A stretch of DNA of 64,000 nucleotides from Streptomyces sp. TLI_053 (GTDB taxonomy: Bacteria > Actinomycetota > Actinomycetes > Streptomycetales > Streptomycetaceae): positions 806,001 to 870,000 of the forward strand of contig NZ_LT629775.1 in assembly GCF_900105395.1 (NCBI RefSeq), given 5' to 3'. Below are positions 8,198-17,728 of the stretch, piece after piece (position 1 is the first letter of the stretch; each line of letters opens with the position of its first letter). The position numbers and the translations under genes were made by a program. The notes beneath the pieces are model-generated. The model searched no databases. It saw only the letters and a program-made list of their open reading frames with translations, and was not told where the DNA came from.

Positions 8198-10894
8198 GTG
8201 CCCAACCGCGCCCCCGCCAGGGCCGTTCCGGCGCCCGCGCCGCCGGCCGCCGCGCCCGCCGAGGCCTCCACCACCGCCTCCACCGCGGCGTACGCGCTGG
8301 TGCGCAGCACCGTGCTCGCCCGGGCCCCGCAGTCCGCGGCGTCCGCACTCGTCAGGGACCTGCTGGCGCGGCTCACCGACACGGAGACCGCCGACGCCGC
8401 CCTGCGGTCCGCCCTCGGCGACGACCTCTACGCCAGCCGGGACGGCCACGACGAGGAGTTCCACCGGCGCGTCGTCCTGCCGCTGCGCAGGGACCTGCAC
8501 AACGGCCGTGCGCCGCGCACCGCACAGCTCGCCCGGCTCGGGGACCTGCCCGCCCGGGTCCCCCGCCTCGCCGAGTGGCTGGAGCTCCACGAGCGCCGCA
8601 CCCGGCTGCTGGCCGGCCTCGCCCAGGCCGTGCCGTCGGCGCTCGCGGCGGAACGGGCCGCACTGGCCGCACTCTGCCGGGAGCCCGCGTTCCGCCGTGC
8701 CGTCGCCCTGGGCAGTGCCGACCTGCTGCGCGCCGTGGTCCACACCTCGGAGCGGGAGGCGGACCGGCCGGGCCGGGCCCGCAAGGAGGAGGCCGCCGTG
8801 CTGCGCCACGCGCTGCGGGCGACCTGCAAGACCAGTCCGCTGTCCTGGTTCACGGCGGTCGGCTGGGCCCCGGAGGAACCGCTCCCCGGCTCGGGCGAAG
8901 CGGCCCCGCGGGCGGTCGTCCGGGTCAACCGGACCCTGGTCGGAGCACTGGTCCAGGCCCTGCTCGACGAACCCCGGCGGGCCCGCTGCCTGCCGCACCG
9001 GATGACCAGCGCCGCCGGCGTCGACGGTGGCCGCGCCCACTACCGGCGCACCCGGCCGGTGTTCCTCGGCGGCCGCTACCTCGCCACGCGCGAGGAGGAC
9101 GTGGAAGTCGGCGCCCGGCCGCACCTGGCACTGCTCGCCTCCCTCACCGGGACCCCCGAACCGCCGGGGCCGCTCTCCGCGCGGCTCGCCGCGGCCCTCG
9201 GCCGCCCCGCCGACGACCCGGCGGTCCGGCGCTCCGTCGACCAACTCCTCGACGCCGGGCTGCTGGTGCCCACCGAACCGGTCGACCCGCAGGACCCCGA
9301 CCCGCTGGAGCGGCTCGCCGAATGGCTCGACGCCTGGCCCGAGGACGCCGCGCTCGCCCGCGCGCTGCGCAGGCTCGCCGAGGACACCGCCGCCTACGCG
9401 ACCACGCCCGCCGAAGCCCGGCCGGCGGCGCTCGCCGCCCTGGCCGCCGACTGGCGCGACCTGCTCGCCGACGCCGGCCGGCCCCTCCCCGGCGGGTCCG
9501 TGCCGATCACCGTGCTCAGCGAGGACGTCCACACCGCCGCGCCGCCGCAACCCCGGCCGAGCGCCGTCGACCGGGCCGTGCTCGCCGAACTCACCGCACT
9601 GGCCGAGCTGTTCGACCACGGCCACCTGACCAGACTGGCCACCCGGGACCGCTTCGTCGACCGGTACGGCACCGGCGGCGTCTGCGCCGCGCCGTGGGAG
9701 TTCGGCGCCGGGACCGGCGACGCCTGGGCCGACGTCCCCGTCCCCGGGGACATCGCCGCCCTGCGACGGGAGTTCACCGGCCTGCCCGAACTGGACGGTG
9801 AGGTCGTCCTGCCCGCCGACCGGGTGCGCGCGCTGGCCGACCGGCTGCCCGCCCGGACGGCGACCCGGCCGCTCAGCTACTCCTGGTTCGTCCAACGCGA
9901 GGCGTCCGGGGGCCTGTTGTGCGTCAACCACGTGTACGGCGGCTGGGGCCGCTTCACCAGCCGGTTCCTCGACGCGACCGCGCCGCAGGCCGCGGGCGAG
10001 GTCGCCCGGCAGATCCGCGCGGGGCTCGGCGCCGGCACGCGCGCCGCCCAGATCCGGCCGGTGGGCGGCTTCAACGCCAACCTGCACCCGCTGCTGCTCG
10101 CCGAGGAGGTCGGCCCCGACCGGCGTTGGTCCGCCCTCTCCGAGGCCGACCTCGATCTCGTCCACGACATCGGCAGCGACCAGCTCCGGTTCCGGCTGCG
10201 CTCCACCGGCGAGTACCTCGACGTGCTCTACCTGGGCTTCCTCTCCCCGGTCGTCCTGCCGCAGCGACTGGCGCCCCTGCTCGCGGACCACCCGAACGGC
10301 GTCGTCGTCCTCGAACCGCTGCTGCCCCGGACCTCCCTGGCCGCGCCCGGCGGCACCGTCGTCCGCACTCCCCGGCTGCGGTACCGGCACGTCGTGCTCG
10401 CCCGCCGCCGCTGGCACCTCCCGGCCGAGGTCCTCGACGCCCTGCGGGCCGACCTCGCCGCCACCCCGGCCGATGCCCCGCGTTCCTCCGGCTCCCCCGC
10501 ACCGGAGCGGGTACCGGTCGCCGCCGTCGCCCGCTGGCGCGCCCGCCTCGACCTGCCCGAGCAACTCTTCGTGCACCCCGTGACACCGCCCACCGAGGGC
10601 GCTCCGGCGGCGGAGGCCTTCCTCGACCGGCTGCGGGCGCCCAAGCCCCAACCGGTGGACCTCGGCAACCCGCTCCACCTGCGCCACCTGGACCGGTGGC
10701 TCGCCCGCCACCCGCACGGCGTCCTGCTCGAGGAGGCACTGCCGCCGATCGGCGGGCAGACCGAGCCGGCGCGGGCGGTCGAGCTCGTCGTGGAGACCTA
10801 CCGCCCGGCCCGGACCGCCGCCGCGCCCGCCGCGCCCGCCGCCACTGTCCACCTGCCCGCTCTGCCAGTCCTGCCCGTCCTGCCCGCCCTGTGA
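8198..10894 (+). CDS. lazB: tRNA-Glu-dependent Ser dehydratase, glutamylation subunit (LazB homolog)
   Basis: An 898-aa LanB N-terminal-domain protein. It transfers glutamate from glutamyl-tRNA to core Ser side chains, which a separate elimination domain (in LazF) then turns into dehydroalanine. Family features include AAYALVRSTVLARAP, KTSPLSWFTAVGW, GGRYLATREEDVEV, SYSWFVQREASGGLLCVNH and VGGFNANLHPLL. The elimination domain is absent, as expected for the split thiopeptide enzymes. The start is GTG at 8198 (VPNRAPARAV), 9 nt after GGAGG; the frame is open upstream but without family similarity. First enzyme gene of the lazB-F run, after a hairpin. Confidence 0.93.
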   Translation: MPNRAPARAVPAPAPPAAAPAEASTTASTAAYALVRSTVLARAPQSAASALVRDLLARLTDTETADAALRSALGDDLYASRDGHDEEFHRRVVLPLRRDLHNGRAPRTAQLARLGDLPARVPRLAEWLELHERRTRLLAGLAQAVPSALAAERAALAALCREPAFRRAVALGSADLLRAVVHTSEREADRPGRARKEEAAVLRHALRATCKTSPLSWFTAVGWAPEEPLPGSGEAAPRAVVRVNRTLVGALVQALLDEPRRARCLPHRMTSAAGVDGGRAHYRRTRPVFLGGRYLATREEDVEVGARPHLALLASLTGTPEPPGPLSARLAAALGRPADDPAVRRSVDQLLDAGLLVPTEPVDPQDPDPLERLAEWLDAWPEDAALARALRRLAEDTAAYATTPAEARPAALAALAADWRDLLADAGRPLPGGSVPITVLSEDVHTAAPPQPRPSAVDRAVLAELTALAELFDHGHLTRLATRDRFVDRYGTGGVCAAPWEFGAGTGDAWADVPVPGDIAALRREFTGLPELDGEVVLPADRVRALADRLPARTATRPLSYSWFVQREASGGLLCVNHVYGGWGRFTSRFLDATAPQAAGEVARQIRAGLGAGTRAAQIRPVGGFNANLHPLLLAEEVGPDRRWSALSEADLDLVHDIGSDQLRFRLRSTGEYLDVLYLGFLSPVVLPQRLAPLLADHPNGVVVLEPLLPRTSLAAPGGTVVRTPRLRYRHVVLARRRWHLPAEVLDALRADLAATPADAPRSSGSPAPERVPVAAVARWRARLDLPEQLFVHPVTPPTEGAPAAEAFLDRLRAPKPQPVDLGNPLHLRHLDRWLARHPHGVLLEEALPPIGGQTEPARAVELVVETYRPARTAAAPAAPAATVHLPALPVLPVLPAL

Positions 10895-10928
10895 CCGCAC
10901 CGCCCCTGCGGCGCCGAGGAGTTCACCG

Positions 10929-12131
10929 ATGACCGAGCCCAGGAGTGAGCCCGTGGGCGGCCCGGCGGCCGGACAGCCGTCCGCGGCCGCCTCCGGGACG
11001 GCCCTGACCGACGTGGTCCTGTACCACTACCGGCCCGTCAAGGCACCCGCGCTGCGCGAGGCCGTCCTGCCGCTGGCCCACCGGGCGACGGAACACGGGC
11101 TGCGCGCCCACGTGGAACGCCACTGGCGGTTCGGTCCGCACCTGCGGCTGCGACTGGAGGGACCGGCCGGGCAAGTGGCCGCCGTGGCCCGGGAGTCCGC
11201 CGACGCGCTGCGGGCGTGGGCCGCCGCGCACCCCTCCGTGGCCGACCGTACGACGGAGCAACTGCTCGCCGAGGCCGCCGTCGCCGGGCGGGCCGAACTG
11301 ATCGCCCCGCCGTACGGCCCGCTGGTACCGGACAACACCGTCCGGGTCGCCCCCGTCGAGCCGGCCGCCACGGCCGACCTCAGGGCCCTGCTCGGGGCCG
11401 AACCGGCTTCGCTGCGGGACGAGTTGATGCGTGCCGGACTCGCCCCGGTCACGTCGGCCTGCGCGTTCCTCGGCGAGCGGGGCGACACCGCGGAGGCCCG
11501 GGTGCGACTGGTGGTCACGGCACTGACGGCGCACGCGGGCACCCACCCGGACGGACTGGTCGGCGGCCACTACTCCTTCCTCTCCCACCTGGAGGACTTC
11601 CTCCTCCACGAGGACCCGGACGGGCGCCTGCGCGCCGCCTTCGACCGGCACTGGGAGCGCGGCCGACCGGCGGTCGCGGAACTGGTCCACCGCGTCGCGG
11701 CCGGGGACGCCCGGAGCTGGGAACGGGACTGGGCGCACTGGTCGGCCTCGGCCTGGCGGCGGGCCGAGCTCCTGCTGGCGGCCGGGGTGGACCTCTCGGG
11801 CCGCAGCGAGGAGTACCGGGCCCGCGCCGCCGCCCTCGGCGACCCCGCCGTCGCCGAGCGCTGGGACTTCGAACTGCGGACCCGCTACAGCGAGTTCCAC
11901 CGGCTGGTGGCCCGCAGCGACCCCGACGGCACCGCCTTCGGCCGCGCCCACTACCTCGTCTACCGGACCACCACCAACGCCCTCTACCGGCTCTTCGCGA
12001 TCTGCGACGTCCGGCCGGTGGAACGCTACCTGGCCGCCCACCTCGTCGTCCGCGCCGTGCCCGGGCTCACTGGGCACCGGTGGCAGGACCACCTCGGCGC
12101 GGCGGTCGCCAGGGCCGAGGGGGCGGCATGA
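10929..12131 (+). CDS. lazC: Pyridine synthase, formal [4+2] cycloaddition enzyme (LazC homolog)
   Basis: A 400-aa protein of the thiopeptide-type bacteriocin biosynthesis domain family, related to the LanB elimination domain. Signs are DVVLYHYRPVKAPALREAVL, HVERHWRFGPHLRLRLEGP, and a C-terminal YLVYRTTTNALYRLFAICDV. In lactazole and related pathways this enzyme joins two dehydroalanines, expels the leader as an amide and forms the central pyridine. The start ATG is 7 nt after GAGGAG, 34 bp behind lazB. Its TGA overlaps the lazD start (ATGA). Confidence 0.9.
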   Translation: MTEPRSEPVGGPAAGQPSAAASGTALTDVVLYHYRPVKAPALREAVLPLAHRATEHGLRAHVERHWRFGPHLRLRLEGPAGQVAAVARESADALRAWAAAHPSVADRTTEQLLAEAAVAGRAELIAPPYGPLVPDNTVRVAPVEPAATADLRALLGAEPASLRDELMRAGLAPVTSACAFLGERGDTAEARVRLVVTALTAHAGTHPDGLVGGHYSFLSHLEDFLLHEDPDGRLRAAFDRHWERGRPAVAELVHRVAAGDARSWERDWAHWSASAWRRAELLLAAGVDLSGRSEEYRARAAALGDPAVAERWDFELRTRYSEFHRLVARSDPDGTAFGRAHYLVYRTTTNALYRLFAICDVRPVERYLAAHLVVRAVPGLTGHRWQDHLGAAVARAEGAA

Positions 12132-13978
12132 CGGCGGAACCGGCCGCCGGCCGCCCGCGGCTGCGCCCCGGCGTGGCGGTCACGCCGCTGCGGGAGGGTC
12201 TGCACCTGCGCGGCCGCGGTACCAGCCTCACCCTGGAGGGCAGCCGCGCGCTGCCGGTGCTGTGGGAGGTCCTGTCCGCGCGGCTGGCCGACGGTCCGCC
12301 CGCCGCCGAAACGGATCCACGGCGGCCGGGCACGGCAACGGCAAGCCCCGAACCGGCGACAGGCCCTCCGGACCCCACCGCCGGGCACCCGAAGCTGGAG
12401 GCGGCACTGGCCACCGTCACCGCCCGCCTGCGTGAGCACGGCCTGCTGGTCGACCGGTCCGACGAGCCCGAACCGCCGCCCTGGCCGGGCTCGGTCGCCG
12501 AGCGTCCCGGGGACGCGGTGGCGGCGATCGCCGCCGCCCACCCCGTGGTCCTCGCGGCGGACCCGCAGGAGGCGACGGCCCGCGCGGTGGCGCGTGCCCT
12601 CACCCGGGGCGGGGCGGAGCCGACCGTCGTCGCCGACCCCTCGCTGCCCGCCGGACAGGTGCTGGTCGTCGCGGCCGAGCCCCCGGTGGCCGTCGGACTG
12701 CAGTGCGGCGCGGACGGCGGGTTCGTCACCGCGCCCGCCGGTGCGGCCCGCGCCCGCGCCGATCTCGCGGCGCTCACCGAACGGCTGCGCCCCGGCCCCG
12801 GGCACGGCCCCGACCCCGGGCGACGCACCAGCCCCGAGGACGGCTCCGCCCCCGGGCGACACCCCGGCTCCGAACGACACCCCGACCCCGCGCGGGCGCC
12901 CGACGGTTCGACCCCGAGGGCTCTCCCGCTGCTGCTCGCCGCCGCGACGGCCCAGCGGCTGCTCTGCGCCGTCGCCGGACTGCCCGACCCGGGCGACCCC
13001 GCGGACAACCCCCGGCTGCTCGCCGGCCGCCCCGCCGTCCTCGTCGCCGACGCCCGCCCGTTGCGGGCCGAGCACCGCCCGTGGGCGGCGGGGCCAGGAC
13101 CGGCGTCCGCACCGCCCGAGGACCTCGAGGGGGCCCTGCGCCGGGTCGCCGCGCTCGGCGACCCGCGGCTCGGTGTCATCGACGCGCCCTCCCCCGGCGA
13201 CCTCCCTCAGCTGCCCACCGCCCTGGTGACCAGCCGGACACCGGACGGCCCGCTGCTGGCCGGAGCGCCCCGGACCGACCTCGCCCGGCTCACGGGTGCC
13301 GTCCGCGCCCTCGAACTCCGGCTGGCGGCCGCCGATCCGGGCACGGCCGGGGCCGCCGGAAACGCGCCCCGGGTCGCGGTCGGCGCCGGGCCCGCGCAGG
13401 CGCTCGGCCGGGCCCTGCGGCGCGCCGCCCTGGCCGTCCCCGGCGGCCCCGCCGACCCACGGGCCGCCACCGCGGTGGGGACGGTACCCGGGGAGCGGTG
13501 GCGCGAGCACCCGCAGGCCCGGTACTGGACGGCGGCCCTGGCCCGACACCTCGGCCGCCACGCCGCCGCCACCGTCCGCCGGATCGCCGAGTCCGTCTTC
13601 CTCGCCACCGTCGAGGGGAGCCGGGCCGTCGAGGCCACCGCGCCCGACGCGGTCGCCCTCGCCGCGCTGGACGCCCTCACCCGGCTGGCGGCCCTCGACC
13701 TCGGCCCGGAGCGCGTCGGCCACACCGCGTTCAGCGGCGCCGACGCCCCTCCGGCCGCCGCCGGACGGCCCCTCCCCGACTGGGTCGGCGAGGGCTGGAC
13801 CGGCCGCTGGCTCGCCGGACTCGCCGACCGCGAGACGGAGTTGCAGGCCGCGCTGCACCGCCTGACCGGACTGCGCACCACCCCCTGGCAGCCCCGTACC
13901 AACGCCGCCCGGCAACCGGCCGACGCCCTGGCGGGCTGCGGCTTCACCGCCCTCGTGCCCGTGGCGGACACCCGGTGA
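12128..13978 (+). CDS. lazD: RRE-containing leader-binding partner of the cyclodehydratase (LazD homolog)
   Basis: A 616-aa protein. Residues about 10-115 resemble a PqqD-like RiPP recognition element: winged-helix strands in RLRPGVAVTPLREGLHLRGR, and LEAALATVTARLREHGLLVD after an inserted Pro-rich loop. The middle is a degenerate ThiF/E1-like region (VVLAADPQEATARAVARAL, AQRLLCAVAGLPDPGD) interrupted by a Pro/Gly/Arg-rich low-complexity segment near residues 222-256. It lacks clear ATP-binding or Cys-zinc motifs, which fits a role in presenting the leader peptide to the YcaO enzyme. It is coupled to lazC (4-bp overlap) and to lazE (GTG overlapping its TGA). Confidence 0.85.
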   Translation: MTAEPAAGRPRLRPGVAVTPLREGLHLRGRGTSLTLEGSRALPVLWEVLSARLADGPPAAETDPRRPGTATASPEPATGPPDPTAGHPKLEAALATVTARLREHGLLVDRSDEPEPPPWPGSVAERPGDAVAAIAAAHPVVLAADPQEATARAVARALTRGGAEPTVVADPSLPAGQVLVVAAEPPVAVGLQCGADGGFVTAPAGAARARADLAALTERLRPGPGHGPDPGRRTSPEDGSAPGRHPGSERHPDPARAPDGSTPRALPLLLAAATAQRLLCAVAGLPDPGDPADNPRLLAGRPAVLVADARPLRAEHRPWAAGPGPASAPPEDLEGALRRVAALGDPRLGVIDAPSPGDLPQLPTALVTSRTPDGPLLAGAPRTDLARLTGAVRALELRLAAADPGTAGAAGNAPRVAVGAGPAQALGRALRRAALAVPGGPADPRAATAVGTVPGERWREHPQARYWTAALARHLGRHAAATVRRIAESVFLATVEGSRAVEATAPDAVALAALDALTRLAALDLGPERVGHTAFSGADAPPAAAGRPLPDWVGEGWTGRWLAGLADRETELQAALHRLTGLRTTPWQPRTNAARQPADALAGCGFTALVPVADTR

Positions 13979-15945
13979 CCGCCACCGATCCGCCCGTTCT
14001 CGACCCCGAACAGGCCCTGGCGACCACGAGCGGCACCGCGGTCGTCCACCTCACCGCCTGGACGCTCGGCCTGGCCGAGCGGCTCAGCCGCCACGCCCTG
14101 GCACACCCCGTCCGGCTGGTTCCGGTACGCGAGGACGGTGCGCTGACCGTCGTCGGGCCCGTCCTGCACCCCGGTGCGCCCGCCTGCCTGAGCTGCACCG
14201 AGGTCCAGCGGCTCGCCAGCGCCGGCGGCCGGGTGCCGTGGCAGAGCCCGGCCCTGGCACTGGCCGGCACCGGCACCCCGGCCTTCTCCGAGGCGGTGCT
14301 CGCCCTGGCCGCCGACCTCGCCGACTCCGACGCCGCAACAGACCCCGGCACCGCCGCCGAAACAGGCACCGGCACCGAAACAGGCACCAGCACCGGCACC
14401 GGCACCGAAACAGCCACCGACGGCCGGGCCGCCACCCACGCCACCGTCCACCTGGTCCACGGCGACCGCGCCACCTGGTCCACCCACCGGGTCCGCCCCG
14501 TCGGCGGCTGCCCCGTCTGCCACCCGCTCCCCGAGGACACCCCCGACGCCGCCCGCCTGCCCGGCACGCCCCGCGCGCTCCCCGACCCGACCGTGCTGCG
14601 CGGCGCCAACGACCGGACCACCGCCGACCGGCTGCGCGCCGAACTGCACGACGAGCGCTTCGGCCCGGTCCGCCGTCTCTACCGCACCGAGGACTCGGCG
14701 TTCGCCCTCACCAGCGCCCTGGTCACCGACGGCCGGGCCGAGGAGGACGGCGGCTACGGACGGTCCACGGACTTCCGGTCCAGCGAACGCGTGGCCCTGT
14801 TCGAGGCCGTGGAGCGGCTCGCGGGCATGCGTCCGCTCGGCCGCCGCACCACCCTGCGCGCCTCCTACGCCCAGCTGGCCGCCGCACGCGGCCCCGGAGG
14901 CGTTCTCGACCCGGTCCGGCTCGGCCTGCCGGACCCCGGCGACCACCCCGGCCGCACCACCGTCCCCTTCACCCCCGAGCTGGTCCTCGACTGGGTGCAC
15001 GGCTGGTCCCTCACCCACGAGCGTCCGGTCGCCGTCCCCGAGCACCTCGCCTACTGGGACCCGCCGGGCCGCGACCGCCCCCGGATCGCGCACGAGTCCT
15101 CGAACGGCTGCGGCCTGGGCAACAGCCCCGAGGAGGCGGCACTGTACGGTCTGTTCGAGATCGCCGAGCGGGACGCCTTCCTGCTCGCCTGGTACGCCCG
15201 CACCCCGCTGCCGGCCGTCACCGTCCCCGTCGACGACCCGGAGACGGCCGCGCTCGCCGACCGCGCCGAACTGCTCGGCTACCGGCTCACCCTGCTCGAC
15301 GCCACCAACGACCTCGGCGTCCCGGCCGTACTCGCGCTCTGCCGCTACCGGGGCACCCACCCCGACGCCCCACTGACCTTCCTGGCCGCCGGAGCCCACC
15401 ACGACCCGCGCACGGCGATCCGCTCCGCCGTCGCCGAGGTGGTCACCAACGTGCAGGACGAGCCACGCCGCCCGGCCACCGACGGCGGCGCCCGGGACCG
15501 ACGACGTCTGCGCCCGATGCTGGAACGGCCCGAGCTGGTCGCCGTGCTGGACGACCACGTCGGCCTCAACACCCTGCCCGAGGCGCAGCCCCGCCTGGAC
15601 TTCCTGTTCGCCGGCCCGCCGCCGGTGCCGTGGCGGGAACGCTGGCCCGGCGCGCCCGAACCGGTGGACGACCTGACCGCGCTGCTGGGGCGGACGGTCC
15701 GGCGCCTCGCCGGGGAGGGCCTGGAGGTCGTGGTGGTCCGTCAGGACGAGCCCGGTGTGCGCGACCGGCTCGGGCTGCACTGCGTCAAGGTGATCGTCCC
15801 CGGGACGCTCCCGATGACCTTCGGCGAGGCCAACCGGCGCACCCTCGGTCTGCCCCGCCTGCTGGAGGTCCCGTACCGGCTCGGCCGCACCCCGCGCCCG
15901 CTGCGGCACGACGAACTGCCGCTGCACCCGCACCCGTTCCCCTGA
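13975..15945 (+). CDS. lazE: YcaO-type azoline cyclodehydratase (LazE homolog)
   Basis: A 656-aa enzyme that cyclises core Cys/Ser onto the preceding amide with ATP. N-terminal part: two CxxC pairs (C71/C74 in ACLSC, C179/C182 in GCPVC), a likely structural zinc site of the ThiF-like partner fold. YcaO part (about 210-656): SSERVALFEAVERLAG, then AHESSNGCGLGNSPEEAA and GLFEIAERDAFL, the acidic nucleotide/Mg-binding motifs, and a Pro-rich C-terminus HPHPFP as in active YcaO enzymes. A Glu/Thr/Gly repeat (residues about 122-150) interrupts the domain between the two CxxC pairs. The start is a GTG overlapping the lazD stop. Confidence 0.93.
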   Translation: MTATDPPVLDPEQALATTSGTAVVHLTAWTLGLAERLSRHALAHPVRLVPVREDGALTVVGPVLHPGAPACLSCTEVQRLASAGGRVPWQSPALALAGTGTPAFSEAVLALAADLADSDAATDPGTAAETGTGTETGTSTGTGTETATDGRAATHATVHLVHGDRATWSTHRVRPVGGCPVCHPLPEDTPDAARLPGTPRALPDPTVLRGANDRTTADRLRAELHDERFGPVRRLYRTEDSAFALTSALVTDGRAEEDGGYGRSTDFRSSERVALFEAVERLAGMRPLGRRTTLRASYAQLAAARGPGGVLDPVRLGLPDPGDHPGRTTVPFTPELVLDWVHGWSLTHERPVAVPEHLAYWDPPGRDRPRIAHESSNGCGLGNSPEEAALYGLFEIAERDAFLLAWYARTPLPAVTVPVDDPETAALADRAELLGYRLTLLDATNDLGVPAVLALCRYRGTHPDAPLTFLAAGAHHDPRTAIRSAVAEVVTNVQDEPRRPATDGGARDRRRLRPMLERPELVAVLDDHVGLNTLPEAQPRLDFLFAGPPPVPWRERWPGAPEPVDDLTALLGRTVRRLAGEGLEVVVVRQDEPGVRDRLGLHCVKVIVPGTLPMTFGEANRRTLGLPRLLEVPYRLGRTPRPLRHDELPLHPHPFP

Positions 15946-16051
15946 TCCGCCGCACCGCGCGACCCACCGCGCCACTCGGCCGGCCGACTCCCCCGCCCGA
16001 CCCGCCCGACCCGCCCCCTGCCCGACCCGCCCACCGTCCGGAGAGGACCCG

Positions 16052-17728
16052 ATGACGAACCGACTGCCGCCGGCCGCACCCTGGCAGAGCCTGCACCTGG
16101 CCCTGCCGCTGCCCGCCCGCGAGACCGACGCCTTCGTCACCGAGGACCTCGCGCCGCTGATGGACCGTCCCGCCGACAGCGACTGGTTCTTCATCCGCTA
16201 CGGCGAGGGCGGCCCGCACCTGCGGATCCGCTTCCGGGGGACGGCCGCACGCGCGGACGGCCTCGCGAAGGAACTCGCCCGGCTCGCCTCGCTCCGCAGC
16301 CCGGCGGACGGTCCGTGGGCGGCCCGGCACGGGGAGGTCACCGCCGTCCCCTACGAGCCGGAGACGGAACGCTACGGCGGGCCCTCGCTGCTGCCGGTCG
16401 CCGAGGAACTCTTCACCCGCTCCACCCGCACCGCGGTCCTCGCCCTGCGCACCCTCGGCCCGGCCCCCGCCGCCCGGCTGCCGCTCGCCCTGGACCTGGC
16501 GCACACCACCACCCGGGCCCTGGGGCTGGACGAGCTCGCCGCCGCCCGCTGGCTGCGGAACCACTCGGCCTCCTGGCGCTGGGTGACGGAGTTCCGGCCA
16601 CTGCCCGGGGCCGCCGTCCACAGCAGGGTGAACACGGTGTTCGCCCAGCAGCGGCAGACCCTGGCCCGCCGCGCCGCGGCCCTGCGCGAGGCCCTCGGCA
16701 CCGGCACGGCCGCGCCCTGGCTCGGCGACTGGTCGGCGCACGTCATGGCGGCCGCCGCCCGGATGCGGGCCGTCGCGCCCCAGGACTCCGAGCAGCGGCT
16801 CCTGCGGGTGTGGGCCTCACAGCTGCACATGCTGTTCAACCGGCTCGGGGTCGGACCGGACGAGGAACGCGCGGTCTGCCGGCTCGCCGGCCGGACGCTC
16901 CTCGAGACGGACCCGCCGTTCGGCTTCTTCCCCGAGGGCCCGGACGCCCCGGACCGCCAGTACCTGGAACGCAGCAAGTTCCAGATCGGGCGCCCCGAGG
17001 ACACCGCGCTGCGGGAGGCGGCGCCCCCCGACGTGCCGCGCCCGGCGCCCGGCGACCTGCCGCTGCCCGCCGACCCGCTGCCGGCCGTCCCCCTGGCCGA
17101 CGCGCTGCTGACCCGCCGGTCCACCCGGGGACGGCTGACCGGACCGCTCACGGCCGGGCAACTGGGCGGCCTGCTCTGGTCCGCCTGCGCACCGAACCGC
17201 CCCACCGGCGACCGCCCCTACCCCAGCGCGGGCGGCATGCGCGCCGTCCGGGTCCGGCTGATCGCCCTCGCCGTCGAGGGCCTGCCCGCCGGCACCTACC
17301 ACTGCCTCCCGGAGCTGCGCTGCCTGCGCCCGATCGGACCGGCGCCCGACCCGGAGCAGCTCAAGGCCCTCTCCTACTACCTCTCCCGACCGGCCTCGGA
17401 CCCGCAGGCACTGGTGGTCGACGAGGCGCCCGCGGTACTGGCGGTCCACCTGGACCTCGCCGCTCTGCGGCAGCGCTACGGCCTGCGCGCGCTGCGCCTC
17501 GGTCTCGTCGAGACCGGGCACCTCACCCAGAACCTGCTGCTCACCTCCGCCGCGTTCGGCCTCGGCACCACGCCGCTGGGCGGGCTCTTCGACGACCTCG
17601 CGCACGAGCTGCTCGCCCTCGACGACCTGGACCAGCCGATCCAGTACCTGCTGCCGCTGGGCCGCCCGGCCGCGGGTGAAGGGTCCGGCAACCGTGCGAC
17701 GGCCCGTGAGCGGCGCCCCTCGGGCTAG
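16052..17728 (+). CDS. lazF: Bifunctional glutamate-elimination / FMN azoline dehydrogenase (LazF homolog)
   Basis: A 558-aa fusion. Residues about 10-310 are a SpaB_C/thiopeptide-type elimination domain (WQSLHLALPLPARETDAFV, SDWFFIRYGEGGPHLRIRFRG). It removes glutamate from glutamylated Ser to give dehydroalanine. Residues about 340-550 are a SagB-type nitroreductase-fold dehydrogenase (LLTRRSTRGRLTGPLTAGQL, YPSAGGMRAVRVRL, GLVETGHLTQNLLLTSAAFG, GTTPLGGLFDD) that oxidises azolines to azoles with FMN. The same fusion is known in the lactazole pathway. A strong RBS (GGAGAGGA) precedes the ATG after a 106-bp gap from lazE. Its TAG overlaps the stop of the converging ABC transporter by 4 bp. Confidence 0.93.
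   Translation: MTNRLPPAAPWQSLHLALPLPARETDAFVTEDLAPLMDRPADSDWFFIRYGEGGPHLRIRFRGTAARADGLAKELARLASLRSPADGPWAARHGEVTAVPYEPETERYGGPSLLPVAEELFTRSTRTAVLALRTLGPAPAARLPLALDLAHTTTRALGLDELAAARWLRNHSASWRWVTEFRPLPGAAVHSRVNTVFAQQRQTLARRAAALREALGTGTAAPWLGDWSAHVMAAAARMRAVAPQDSEQRLLRVWASQLHMLFNRLGVGPDEERAVCRLAGRTLLETDPPFGFFPEGPDAPDRQYLERSKFQIGRPEDTALREAAPPDVPRPAPGDLPLPADPLPAVPLADALLTRRSTRGRLTGPLTAGQLGGLLWSACAPNRPTGDRPYPSAGGMRAVRVRLIALAVEGLPAGTYHCLPELRCLRPIGPAPDPEQLKALSYYLSRPASDPQALVVDEAPAVLAVHLDLAALRQRYGLRALRLGLVETGHLTQNLLLTSAAFGLGTTPLGGLFDDLAHELLALDDLDQPIQYLLPLGRPAAGEGSGNRATARERRPSG

Noticed and set aside
7733..10900. Long minus-strand frame over the lazB region (and similar long frames opposite lanKC and other genes)
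   Set aside because: Antisense shadows caused by G+C at third positions; composition is Gly/Arg/Pro-rich and no family motif is visible, whereas the sense frames have full domain signatures.
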